The translations under genes were made by a program, and so were the position numbers. From a bacterium (GTDB taxonomy: Bacteria > Blakebacterota > Blakebacteria > Blakebacterales > Blakebacteraceae): a DNA stretch of 15,309 bases. Positions 7,768 to 15,257 of this stretch are shown piece after piece (the stretch's first letter is position 1; each line of letters begins with the position of its first letter). The stretch covers positions 1 to 15,309 of the forward strand of contig JALGVQ010000047.1 of the NCBI GenBank assembly GCA_025774615.1. The letters are read 5' to 3'. The notes under the pieces are model-generated. The model had not been told where the DNA came from. It did no database searches and saw only the letters and a program-made list of their open reading frames with translations.

Positions 7768-7882
7768 GTTGTGGAGAACTGTGTTGATAACTTCACCGAT
7801 CAGGTGGATAACTCAGTATAATGTTGTGTAATATGGAGTTACGTGAGGTGTCTTAGTGAAGAGTTCACGAGTTATCCACAAC
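7768..7882. other. Cluster of DnaA-box-like sites (possible oriC element or DnaA-regulated promoter)
   Basis: Four 9-mers match the DnaA box TTATCCACA. Three lie on the minus strand with one mismatch each: TTCTCCACA (7770-7778), TTATCAACA (7782-7790) and TTATCCACC (7803-7811). One on the plus strand is perfect: TTATCCACA (7872-7880), inside the first codons of hflX. The first two are 12-base tandem units (7768-7779 and 7780-7791). The outer sites form a 12-base inverted repeat with 11 matches. Between them lies an AT-richer stretch (about 7811-7845). The gap from 7648 to 7855 has no gene. With parAB 1.5 kb away this could belong to oriC, but no dnaA or dnaN is in view and no clear DnaA-trio tract was found. 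Confidence 0.6.
7792..7822 (+). promoter_or_regulatory. hflX: Candidate hflX promoter overlapping a DnaA box
   Basis: A perfect -10 hexamer TATAAT (7817-7822) is preceded by TTCACC (7792-7797) with a 19-base spacer. The -35 match is modest. Transcription would start near 7829, about 27 bases before the hflX GTG. The DnaA-like box at 7803-7811 sits between -35 and -10, so DnaA binding would be expected to repress it. Confidence 0.5.
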
Positions 7883-9193
7883 ATTCCCCATAATACCAGA
7901 GAACGGGCGGTACTGGTCGGTGTCGATCTCGCGCGGGATGGGTCCGTCCCTGTCGAGGAGTCCCTCCTGGAACTGGCCCTGCTGGCCGATACAGCTGGAG
8001 CCGATGTGGTGGATGAGCTCGTCCAGAAGAGGGACCAGCTTGATCCGGCTCTCTTCGTGGGAAGTGGATTCGTCGACAGAGTGGGGCAGCGGGTAAGGGC
8101 CCTGGACGCGGACCTGGTAATCTTTGATGACGATCTGAGCCCGGCTCAGGTCCGCAATCTGGAAAAACAGATCGAAGCCAAGGTGGTCGACCGTTCCACA
8201 TTGATCCTCGATATCTTCGCCGAGCGGGCTCAGACGAAGGAAGCCAGAACGCAGGTCGAACTCGCCCAGCTCGAATATCTTCTGCCCAGACTCACCAGAG
8301 CATGGAGTCATCTCTCCCGACAGGAAGGGGGGATCGGCACACGAGGCCCCGGTGAGACACAGCTTGAGGTTGACCGGCGTCTCGTACGCACGCGGATCGC
8401 CGAATTGCAGAAGGAACTCGTTCAGATCGAGAAACAGCGGGAGACAAGACGGAAGGCACGAACAGAATTCTTTCAGATAACCCTCGTCGGCTATACAAAT
8501 GCCGGAAAATCAACTCTGCTCAACCGGCTCGCCGACTCAGATCTCTTTGTTGAGGACCGGCTCTTCGCGACGCTGGATACCGCTACCCGTTCGGTGGACC
8601 TCCCCGGCGGTCCCAGGGTACTTCTCACCGATACGGTCGGCTTCATCCGCAAGTTGCCGCCCGGGATCGTCGCATCGTTCCGCAGCAGTCTGGAAGAGGT
8701 CGTGGTCGCCGATCTCCTCCTGCATGTAGTCGATATGAGTCATCCCTGGTACGAAGATCACATCTCAAGCGCGAACACCATCCTCGATGATCTGGGGGTC
8801 CTGCACTATCCGACAGTGATGGCGTTCAACAAGGTCGATTGCGCGGATGAGGGATGTACCGGTCTCATCCGGTCATCGTATCCGGAGGCGGTCGACTTCA
8901 GCGCGAAGACCGGTGAAGGGATCGAGAACCTCATTTCTGCGCTGATCGAGAAGATCAGATCCCTGCAGGTCGTCGTCGATGTCGTGGTACCTCAGCAGCA
9001 TCCGGGGCTCGCGAACGTTGTACATGAACTGGGAAAGGTTCTGGATCGGGAGTACGATGAGCAGGCGGCCCGCTTCAGACTCAGAACTACCTCGGCCCGG
9101 TTCGGCTATCTTGCGGCGCTGCTGGGAGATATTCCCGGAGCCTCGGTCACTCTGGTCGAGGAATCGGCGGATGAGTCAGGGGAGGATCAATGA
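7856..9193 (+). CDS. hflX: GTPase HflX
   Basis: HflX is a ribosome-associated GTPase that splits stalled or heat-damaged 70S ribosomes. The 445-residue product has the HflX N-terminal domain with EARTQVELAQLEYLLPRL (129-146) and the glycine-rich GGIGTRGPGETQLEVDRR (158-175). The GTPase domain follows: G1 GYTNAGKST (212-220), G3 DTVGF (259-263), G4 NKVD (325-328) and G5 SAKTG (349-353). A short C-terminal domain ends in an acidic tail. The start is GTG at 7856 with GAGGTG upstream. It adds about 15 residues before the conserved RERAVLVGVDL, and no later start codon fits well. A perfect DnaA box lies in codons 6-9. It overlaps the next gene by four bases. Confidence 0.96.
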   Translation: MKSSRVIHNIPHNTRERAVLVGVDLARDGSVPVEESLLELALLADTAGADVVDELVQKRDQLDPALFVGSGFVDRVGQRVRALDADLVIFDDDLSPAQVRNLEKQIEAKVVDRSTLILDIFAERAQTKEARTQVELAQLEYLLPRLTRAWSHLSRQEGGIGTRGPGETQLEVDRRLVRTRIAELQKELVQIEKQRETRRKARTEFFQITLVGYTNAGKSTLLNRLADSDLFVEDRLFATLDTATRSVDLPGGPRVLLTDTVGFIRKLPPGIVASFRSSLEEVVVADLLLHVVDMSHPWYEDHISSANTILDDLGVLHYPTVMAFNKVDCADEGCTGLIRSSYPEAVDFSAKTGEGIENLISALIEKIRSLQVVVDVVVPQQHPGLANVVHELGKVLDREYDEQAARFRLRTTSARFGYLAALLGDIPGASVTLVEESADESGEDQ

Positions 9194-10116
9194 TCGACCA
9201 CTCATGGCCGGAATGGAAACCCTCACGTGGTATCCAGCCGCGCGAATGGCCATTTGCGTGCATCGGTCCGGGGCGCGTCGGATGCGCCCTGAGCCGTGCC
9301 CTGGCTGAACTCGGCTTCCCGGCGGTGGCCATCGGAGGAGGAGGCGGGGGAACAGCAGAGGCGCTGGCCCAGGAACTGGGTGCTGAGGTGATCATGGATC
9401 CGTTTACCGGTCTGGGTGATCGGGCACGCCTTATTGTGCTCACGCCTCCCGACCGGAAGCTTGAAGAAGCCGCGCTCTCCCTGCATGCAGGCGCTGAACT
9501 GGGTCGGGGGGGCTGTCTGATACAGACCTCCGCCGCGCTTCCCTCATCCATCCTCGAGTCCGCCGATCAGGAAGGGAATTTCTTTCTGCTCTCTTTCCAC
9601 CCACTCAAGCCCTTTCCCGACCGGGATCGTGACCTGAGGCAGTTCATCGATATCCTCATCGGGATCGAGGGAGATGACAGGGCATTCCATTTTGGTGAGT
9701 CACTCGCGCTGCTGCTCGGAGCGAATCCGATCAGGCTCTCATCTGATGTCAAGAGCGCCTATCACGCGGCAGGAGTTCTGGCGTTGACCGGTGTCATGGC
9801 ACTCGCCTGGGCTGCGGATCTGATGGGTGGGTCGATGGATCTGAAACGGGAATTCATGACAAAGGGGATCCTGCCGGGAATGCGCGCGGCGATCGACGCA
9901 GTCGAAACTCACGGCCTCCCCGGTGTCCTCACCGGCCCGGTCAGTCGGGGTGATGACCACGTCATTGCCGGTCATCTGGAAGTGCTTGCCGAGGGTAATC
10001 CCGAACTGGTGTCGCTCTACCGTCAGATCCTGCTCGTCACGCTCCGTATCGCGGAAGAGGGTGGCCAGATCGATGGAGAGACCGCCGAAAAACTGCACGC
10101 TCTGCTGGATATCTGA
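9190..10116 (+). CDS. Rossmann-fold / DUF2520 protein, putative NAD(P)-binding oxidoreductase
   Basis: This 308-residue cytoplasmic protein matches the Rossmann-like plus DUF2520 family; its reaction is not established. The N-terminal half has a dinucleotide-binding loop in CIGPGRVGCALSRAL (about 19-33, GxGxxG) and a strand LIVLTPPD (about 80-87). The middle has SFHPLKPF. The C-terminal helical DUF2520 part begins around KSAYHAAGVLALTG. The fold is akin to ketopantoate and pyrroline-5-carboxylate reductases. The ATG at 9190 overlaps the hflX stop (ATGA) and follows GGGGAGGA, so it is translationally coupled to hflX. It is the last plus-strand gene before a convergent gene whose end lies 57 bases away. 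Confidence 0.88.
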   Translation: MIDHSWPEWKPSRGIQPREWPFACIGPGRVGCALSRALAELGFPAVAIGGGGGGTAEALAQELGAEVIMDPFTGLGDRARLIVLTPPDRKLEEAALSLHAGAELGRGGCLIQTSAALPSSILESADQEGNFFLLSFHPLKPFPDRDRDLRQFIDILIGIEGDDRAFHFGESLALLLGANPIRLSSDVKSAYHAAGVLALTGVMALAWAADLMGGSMDLKREFMTKGILPGMRAAIDAVETHGLPGVLTGPVSRGDDHVIAGHLEVLAEGNPELVSLYRQILLVTLRIAEEGGQIDGETAEKLHALLDI

Positions 10117-10173
10117 ATGGAGATCTTCAACTGAAGGACTACTGAAGACCGGGCTCGTGGATCCCCGGCTCGA

Positions 10174-12939
10174 TCAGAAACGGAATCCGAGCGCGACATA
10201 CACTCTGCTATGACCACCCTCACGCATCCCCCAGGCAACTTCGAGGGGTCCGAGGGGACTGTCGAGCGATGCCTTGATCCCGATACCGCTTATCATATCG
10301 GTGAAAGCGGCGTTATCCACCTCTTCCCAGCTCCCCCCCCAGTCGAATCGTACTGAAAGGTGCAGAGGAGCGACCGGTTGCCAGGGAATATGGTAGCGAT
10401 ACTCCCCCGAAAGCAGAAGGATCTGACGTCCACGCAGTTGATCACGTGAGTATCCATAGAAGGAGTCGAGGCCACCCAGTCGGTACCAGCGCGCATACGG
10501 CATGGTGTGATCGGCGGTGCCGAACATGAATCTGGGATGGAGAGTATGCCTTCCACGGGTGTGGAATGATTCCATGGAGAGAAAGAGCCGCACATGTGAG
10601 ATGTTGTCGACGGTGTGGGCATCAGAGGCAGTCACATAGGAGAATTCATGACGAACCCCTTCTGTGGGGAAGGGGGTGCGGTCCTGAGTGTCGATAACAC
10701 TCCTCAGCTCGATCTCCCGGAACTGATGAGTGGCGTTGCGCGAGATGAAACCGCTGATCCTGTCTGTTTCCAGGTTCTCTGCTCTGAAACCGATGCTCAG
10801 GAGCCCCAGACGCCTGACCTGATGGCCGATCGCCGCGGCGATGTGGTAGCTTTCGGTCTGGTAAGTTCCTGTCAGTTCCTCTCCCTGCCAGGTGTGGATA
10901 TCCTCAAGACCGTAGCCCGCGTTCAGCTGCCAGGTCAGGAAGGTGTGGAACACCCTGTCGACGCGGGTCCGTATACCGATCGAGCTGCGCCGACTGCCCT
11001 TCAGGGCGCGTACGCTCATCTTTCCGCCGCGGCCGAGAAGGTTCTCGTTCCGGTACTCCACGAATCCCTCGGTCTTCTGTTCCTCGAGGTAGTGGATGCC
11101 GAATCGTGCCACATACCGCGGACGTTCCTCCACGCTCACGACGATCGACAATCCATCCCGGCCGGTCCGTTCCGGTCGGATCGTCACCCGCTCAAAGAGC
11201 CCGGTGCTGTAAATGTCGTCGATCATCTGACGTATCGAATGCCGCCCGAACGGTTCGCCCACATTCAGGGGCAGGTCACGAAGTATCAAATCTTCATGAG
11301 TCTGCTCGAGCCCCTCGATGCGAATGTCGTCGATCCGCCCCTCGTCGAGAACGAACGTGAGCACTCCCGTACGCTCGGCAAAGCGTATTTCCCGTATCAG
11401 GGCGAGGGGATACCCGCGGTCCTGGTGGTATCGCTCGAGGGCGCGAATATCTGAGGCAACACTGTGACGATCGACAGGTTCCCCGACTCTGGAAGAGATG
11501 GCTCGCCGGAGTTCGGGGGGATCGTAGAGATTGGACCCTTCGAATCGGATCTCGGTCACTACGGAGCGGCTGGTGATCTCTACAGAGAGGGTGACAGGAG
11601 TTTCCGCCCCGGCCGCGGGGCGGGGGGCTGAGTAGACTCTCAGAACGACATTGCTGAGGCTTCCGTCATCCATCAGGCGTGAAGCAGTCGCCTCCAGCCC
11701 TGCCGGATCGGCACTGCGGCCGATCAGTTCACGCTCGATGAAGCTGAGTACACGATCCTGCTGGGCATCACTGCCCCCCTCGACATCGACCGAGATGATC
11801 CGGAGCGGCGGACCGTGTTCAGGATGCACCCCGGCGAGCCGTATCAGGTGACGAGACTCAGGATTGCCTTCCCACCGGGCGATCGCCGCCCGGGCCGTTT
11901 CGTATCCCGCGATGACGAGGGTATCCACGCCGGTGAAATCACTTGAGAAATGATCACCGAGGGCGGGCGCGACAATCAGATCGGCCTGGGAGAGCGAAAG
12001 GGCATTCGATCCGCGCATCATGATACTCATCACCTGGTCGAGCACTTCCACCGGACTGCTGAGATGGGAGGAGTCCCGCAGCGCGGCCGACACATCCGAG
12101 ACCACGATCAGGTCGGCCCCCATGTCGCTGACCACACCCACCGGGATGGCGTCCACGAGACCTCCATCAACGAGAAGCTGATCGCCCCGCCGCTTGGCCG
12201 ACAGAATGACCGGGATGGCTGTTGATGCCATCAGCGCTTCAGCAAGTGTGCCGTCACCGATGACGACCCGTTCACCCCGCAACAGGTCGGTAGAGACCGC
12301 TCTGAACGGTATGGAGAGCGCGTCGAAATCACCCGCGGCCTGGAAATCCGCCTTGAAGGTGAGGTCTGAGAACAGCGCTCCGATCCTCTGTCCGGTCATG
12401 TAACTCGTCGGGAGTACGGGCTTCCATCCCTCGAACCTGACCTGCAGAGTGTACGTTGCCCGCTCCTCCTTCTGTGGAAGGAAGAGATTCGTTCGTTCGG
12501 GAGAGTCGGTGAACAGGTCCTGCCAGGTGATCCCGGCTGCCAGTTCTTCGAGTTCATCAGGGGTATAGCCGGCTGCGTACAGGCCGCCGATCACAGCGCC
12601 GGCGCTGACGCCTGCTATGAATGAGGGTTTTAATCCGGCTTCCTCGAGGGCCCTGAGGGTGCCGATATGCGCCATGCCGCGACTTCCCCCTCCGCTCAAT
12701 ACAACTCCGATTGTGGGACGGACGGGGGCTGTGAAGGGGGTCCCGCGCATCTGCTCCAGCCGGGGACGGAACTCGTAGAGAAGCTCCTGCTGGGTGGAAG
12801 CGGGAGTCGGCAGGAGAATGAGAACGAGCAGAGCCAGAGGGACCAGTGAGGACAGGAGAGACAGAACAGGATGGTCAGCCGGCACGACCGCCAGGCGGCA
12901 GGAAAAAAGGAACGGTCTTTTCGAGTTGAAATAGCTCAT
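10174..12939 (-). CDS. Secreted patatin-like phospholipase with POTRA domains and an Omp85-type barrel
   Basis: This 921-residue protein is a predicted outer-membrane lipase. An N-terminal signal sequence has its hydrophobic core at about 26-43, then PTPAS. The patatin domain (about 75-365) has the oxyanion loop GGGSRG (83-88), nucleophile motif GVSAG (Ser112) and DGG (Asp258), so the catalytic dyad is intact. Three POTRA-like units follow (about 379-456, 458-534, 536-606), then a beta-barrel (607-921) ending in GFRF with a terminal Phe. The layout resembles PlpD-type (type Vd) proteins, but PlpD is shorter and has one POTRA. The Omp85 signature (V/L)RG(F/Y) appears as FYGY in LDSFYGYSRD. The ATG at 12939 has no good ribosome binding site; a GTG about 18 codons later is an alternative. 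It is monocistronic and divergent from the PTS gene. Confidence 0.93.
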   Translation of the reverse strand: MSYFNSKRPFLFSCRLAVVPADHPVLSLLSSLVPLALLVLILLPTPASTQQELLYEFRPRLEQMRGTPFTAPVRPTIGVVLSGGGSRGMAHIGTLRALEEAGLKPSFIAGVSAGAVIGGLYAAGYTPDELEELAAGITWQDLFTDSPERTNLFLPQKEERATYTLQVRFEGWKPVLPTSYMTGQRIGALFSDLTFKADFQAAGDFDALSIPFRAVSTDLLRGERVVIGDGTLAEALMASTAIPVILSAKRRGDQLLVDGGLVDAIPVGVVSDMGADLIVVSDVSAALRDSSHLSSPVEVLDQVMSIMMRGSNALSLSQADLIVAPALGDHFSSDFTGVDTLVIAGYETARAAIARWEGNPESRHLIRLAGVHPEHGPPLRIISVDVEGGSDAQQDRVLSFIERELIGRSADPAGLEATASRLMDDGSLSNVVLRVYSAPRPAAGAETPVTLSVEITSRSVVTEIRFEGSNLYDPPELRRAISSRVGEPVDRHSVASDIRALERYHQDRGYPLALIREIRFAERTGVLTFVLDEGRIDDIRIEGLEQTHEDLILRDLPLNVGEPFGRHSIRQMIDDIYSTGLFERVTIRPERTGRDGLSIVVSVEERPRYVARFGIHYLEEQKTEGFVEYRNENLLGRGGKMSVRALKGSRRSSIGIRTRVDRVFHTFLTWQLNAGYGLEDIHTWQGEELTGTYQTESYHIAAAIGHQVRRLGLLSIGFRAENLETDRISGFISRNATHQFREIELRSVIDTQDRTPFPTEGVRHEFSYVTASDAHTVDNISHVRLFLSMESFHTRGRHTLHPRFMFGTADHTMPYARWYRLGGLDSFYGYSRDQLRGRQILLLSGEYRYHIPWQPVAPLHLSVRFDWGGSWEEVDNAAFTDMISGIGIKASLDSPLGPLEVAWGMREGGHSRVYVALGFRF

Positions 12940-13000
12940 TCAGTTGTAGAAGTTAAAAGGTTACCATGATTATCAGAGATCACATTCATCAAGAGCGCAG

Positions 13001-13477
13001 ATGAGACTCACAGACATCCTCACAGTTGATCGGATCAATCTCGATCTCGACGTCCAGACCAAGGACGAAGTGATAGAGAGCCTGGTCGATCTCGTAGTCG
13101 AGACGGTTAAAGGTACGAACCGTGACGCTATCCTGAAAGCAGTCCGGGCTCGTGAACAACTCATGAGTACCGGTGTCGGGAACAGTGTAGCCATTCCTCA
13201 TGGCAAGACCAATGCCGTCAAGTCGCTGGTGGCCGCGTTCGGGCGCTGCAGCGTACCGGTAGAGTATAACGCTCTGGATGATCAGCCGGTTTCACTTGTG
13301 TTCCTGCTGGTTGGTCCGGAGGACGCCGCAGGTCCGCATATCAAGGCGCTGAGCCGTATCTCCCGTCTGCTCAGTTACGGGGAGTTCCGTTCCCTGTTGA
13401 GCAGTGTCACGACTCCGGAAGAAGTGCTTGCCGCCATCGCGGCTGAAGAAAAACATCATTTCGAACTGAAGACATGA
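13001..13477 (+). CDS. PTS EIIA domain protein (fructose/nitrogen type, PtsN-like)
   Basis: This 158-residue cytoplasmic protein is a single EIIA domain of the fructose/mannitol/PtsN class, which accepts phosphate from HPr on a histidine. The active-site motif is VAIPHGKT with His67. The preceding REQLMSTGVGNS and later VFLLVGPEDAAGPHIKAL and LLSYGEFRSLL are typical of the family. No EIIB, EIIC, HPr or EI gene is nearby, so a regulatory role like EIIA-Ntr is more likely than sugar uptake. The ATG at 13001 has only a weak Shine-Dalgarno. It is first in an operon with VanZ, hisS and the aspS-like gene. The 61-base gap to the divergent patatin gene must hold promoters for both, but no strong -35/-10 pair stands out. 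Confidence 0.92.
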   Translation: MRLTDILTVDRINLDLDVQTKDEVIESLVDLVVETVKGTNRDAILKAVRAREQLMSTGVGNSVAIPHGKTNAVKSLVAAFGRCSVPVEYNALDDQPVSLVFLLVGPEDAAGPHIKALSRISRLLSYGEFRSLLSSVTTPEEVLAAIAAEEKHHFELKT

Positions 13478-13896
13478 GTGTGCTCCAGCGGCCGGCCCTG
13501 GCATGGGGAGGCGTTATCCTCTGGGCGGGTGCAATCTGGTTCGGTTCCAGTCTGAACATCGGATCACAATCCCCACTGATGAAATTCGGTCCCGACAAGC
13601 TGGGACACTTTGTCGAGTTCAGCATTCTGGCCATGCTGGCGGCCAATGCCCTGATGACTCGACCACGGCTCTCTGCTACAGAGGCAGGACGGAGGAACGC
13701 CTGGAGGTTGGCGGTGATCATCACTGCCCTCTGGGGCGTTCTCGATGAGATCCATCAACTCTGGGTGCCGGCACGAACTTCCGACCCTTTCGATGCCGTT
13801 GCTGATATACTGGGCGGAATGGTCGGTGCCTGGCTGCTCCTTTACTGGATAAGGCCGGGCGATACCATCTCTATTGAAGTGGATGAGGAACCATGA
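13474..13896 (+). CDS. VanZ-family membrane protein
   Basis: This 140-residue integral membrane protein has about four transmembrane segments (about 9-27, 43-61, 78-94, 106-126). The family signature DKLGHFVEFSILA (41-53) lies in the second segment, DEIHQLWVPAR (91-101) follows the third, and DAVADILGG begins the fourth. VanZ-like proteins are widespread; VanZ gives low-level teicoplanin resistance in enterococci, but most relatives have no known role. Length is normal for a single-domain member. The ATG overlaps the PTS gene stop (ATGA), and its own stop overlaps hisS, so it is translated as part of that operon. It ends in a short acidic cytoplasmic or periplasmic tail. Confidence 0.9.
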   Translation: MSVLQRPALAWGGVILWAGAIWFGSSLNIGSQSPLMKFGPDKLGHFVEFSILAMLAANALMTRPRLSATEAGRRNAWRLAVIITALWGVLDEIHQLWVPARTSDPFDAVADILGGMVGAWLLLYWIRPGDTISIEVDEEP

Positions 13897-15257
13897 CAGA
13901 GAACAGATCGCTGCAGTCGATCCGTGGTACGCGTGATCTCCTTCCGGGTGAGACCGAGGCCTGGGATGTTGTCGAGGGCATTATCCGGGAGGTGATGGGC
14001 ATCTACCAGTATCGGGAGATCCGCACTCCCCTGTTTGAGGATACCCAGCTGTTCACCAGGGGGATCGGCGAGCATACCGATATCGTGAACAAGGAGATGT
14101 ACACCTTCGAGGATCAGGGAGGGCGAAGCCTCACCCTGCGTCCTGAAGGCACGGCTTCGGTCGTGCGCTCCTGGCTTCAGCACCGACTCGGAGCCCAGGG
14201 AACCGTAAACAAACTCTACTATCTGGGGCCGATGTTCCGGCAGGAGGCCCCTCAGAAGGGACGAGCCCGCCAGTTCCATCAGTTCGGAGCCGAAGTCATC
14301 GGCACAGACGCTCCTGAAGCCGACGCCGAGATCATCCTGCTCGTCCTTGCCGTACTCGATGCACTCGGTCTTGAAACATGGGCGCTCCACATAGGCAGCC
14401 TCGGTTGCCGGGAGTGCAGGCCGGGCTATCGGGATATCCTGGTGGAATTCCTCGCGGGGGTAGAGTCTCTCCTCTGCGAGGAGTGTAAGGAACGCATGAA
14501 GACGAATCCTCTCAGGATCCTCGACTGCAAGAACGAGGGATGCCGCCTGGCCACTGCAAAGGCTCCGAGCCATCTCGACCATCTCGATGAGGGATGTCAG
14601 ATACATTTTAACGCGGTCCAGGCCCTTCTGAGTGACCGGGGGATCCCCTTCACCGTCGATCCGCGTCTGGTACGGGGTCTCGATTATTACGAACGCACAA
14701 CCTTCGAGGTACTCAGTCCCGACCTGGGTGCCCAGGACGCCATCTGCGGCGGAGGCCGGTATGATGGTCTGGCGCAGATGATCGGGGGGAGTGACCGGGT
14801 ACCGGGAGTCGGTTTCGCTGCGGGGATCGAACGGATCATGCTGGCACTGGAAGCCGCCGGTGTGGAACTCGATTTCGAGCCGATCTGCGATGTTGCGCTG
14901 GTCCACATAGGCGAGGCGGCCCGTCAGCGGCTGTTTGCCCTGTGTGATATTCTTCGCCGGGCCGGTGTCGCCTGCACTATTGAGCTCTTTGACCGGTCGG
15001 TGAAGGCGCAGATGCGGGAAGCGAACCGCCGGGAAGCCCTGCTGGCCCTGATAGTGGGAGAGAACGAACTGAAGGACGGGATGGTAACCGTGAAGAACCT
15101 GGTCGATGGTGAGGAAGAGCAGGTGTCGTTTGAAGACGTCGTCTCCGTTGTCCTTGAGAAACTTGAGAAGATGGATGATGAAGCAGTCGATGAAGAGCCA
15201 CAGGACTGGTCCGAGGAGGACGATGGATCAGAACCTGAACCGGGGGAAGCGGCATGA
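13893..15257 (+). CDS. hisS: Histidyl-tRNA synthetase
   Basis: HisRS charges tRNA-His in the cytoplasm. The 454-residue class II enzyme starts with the typical RGTRDLLPGE (11-20). Motif 2 is MFRQEAPQKGRARQFHQFG (114-132), the histidine-specific motif is LVRGLDYYERTTFEV (259-273) and motif 3 is GVGFAAGIERIML (305-317). The C-terminal anticodon-binding domain covers about 330-425. A cysteine-rich insertion (Cys172, 175, 195, 198, 212, 217) is like that of many bacterial HisRS. About 28 residues of very acidic tail (from MDDEAVDEE) make it longer than the usual 420-430. The ATG overlaps the VanZ stop and has GAGGA before it. Its own stop overlaps the next start. Confidence 0.97.
   Translation: MTENRSLQSIRGTRDLLPGETEAWDVVEGIIREVMGIYQYREIRTPLFEDTQLFTRGIGEHTDIVNKEMYTFEDQGGRSLTLRPEGTASVVRSWLQHRLGAQGTVNKLYYLGPMFRQEAPQKGRARQFHQFGAEVIGTDAPEADAEIILLVLAVLDALGLETWALHIGSLGCRECRPGYRDILVEFLAGVESLLCEECKERMKTNPLRILDCKNEGCRLATAKAPSHLDHLDEGCQIHFNAVQALLSDRGIPFTVDPRLVRGLDYYERTTFEVLSPDLGAQDAICGGGRYDGLAQMIGGSDRVPGVGFAAGIERIMLALEAAGVELDFEPICDVALVHIGEAARQRLFALCDILRRAGVACTIELFDRSVKAQMREANRREALLALIVGENELKDGMVTVKNLVDGEEEQVSFEDVVSVVLEKLEKMDDEAVDEEPQDWSEEDDGSEPEPGEAA

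Noticed and set aside
10149-10168. Short hairpin CCGGG...CCCGG between the convergent DUF2520 and patatin genes
   Set aside because: Only 5 bp with a 10-base loop and no T-tract; too weak to call a bidirectional terminator.
10443-10450. CACGTG core as a possible parS site
   Set aside because: The flanks do not match TGTTTCACGTGAAACA and it lies inside the patatin coding sequence. No other good parS match was found.
10615-11454. 279-codon plus-strand open frame opposite the patatin-Omp85 gene
   Set aside because: It lies fully inside a well-supported gene on the other strand and its translation has no recognisable domain.
12940-13000. Divergent promoters between the patatin and PTS genes (for example TTGTAG and GATTAT on the plus strand)
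   Set aside because: Promoters must be near, but the best hexamers match only 3-4 of 6 bases, so no site is listed.
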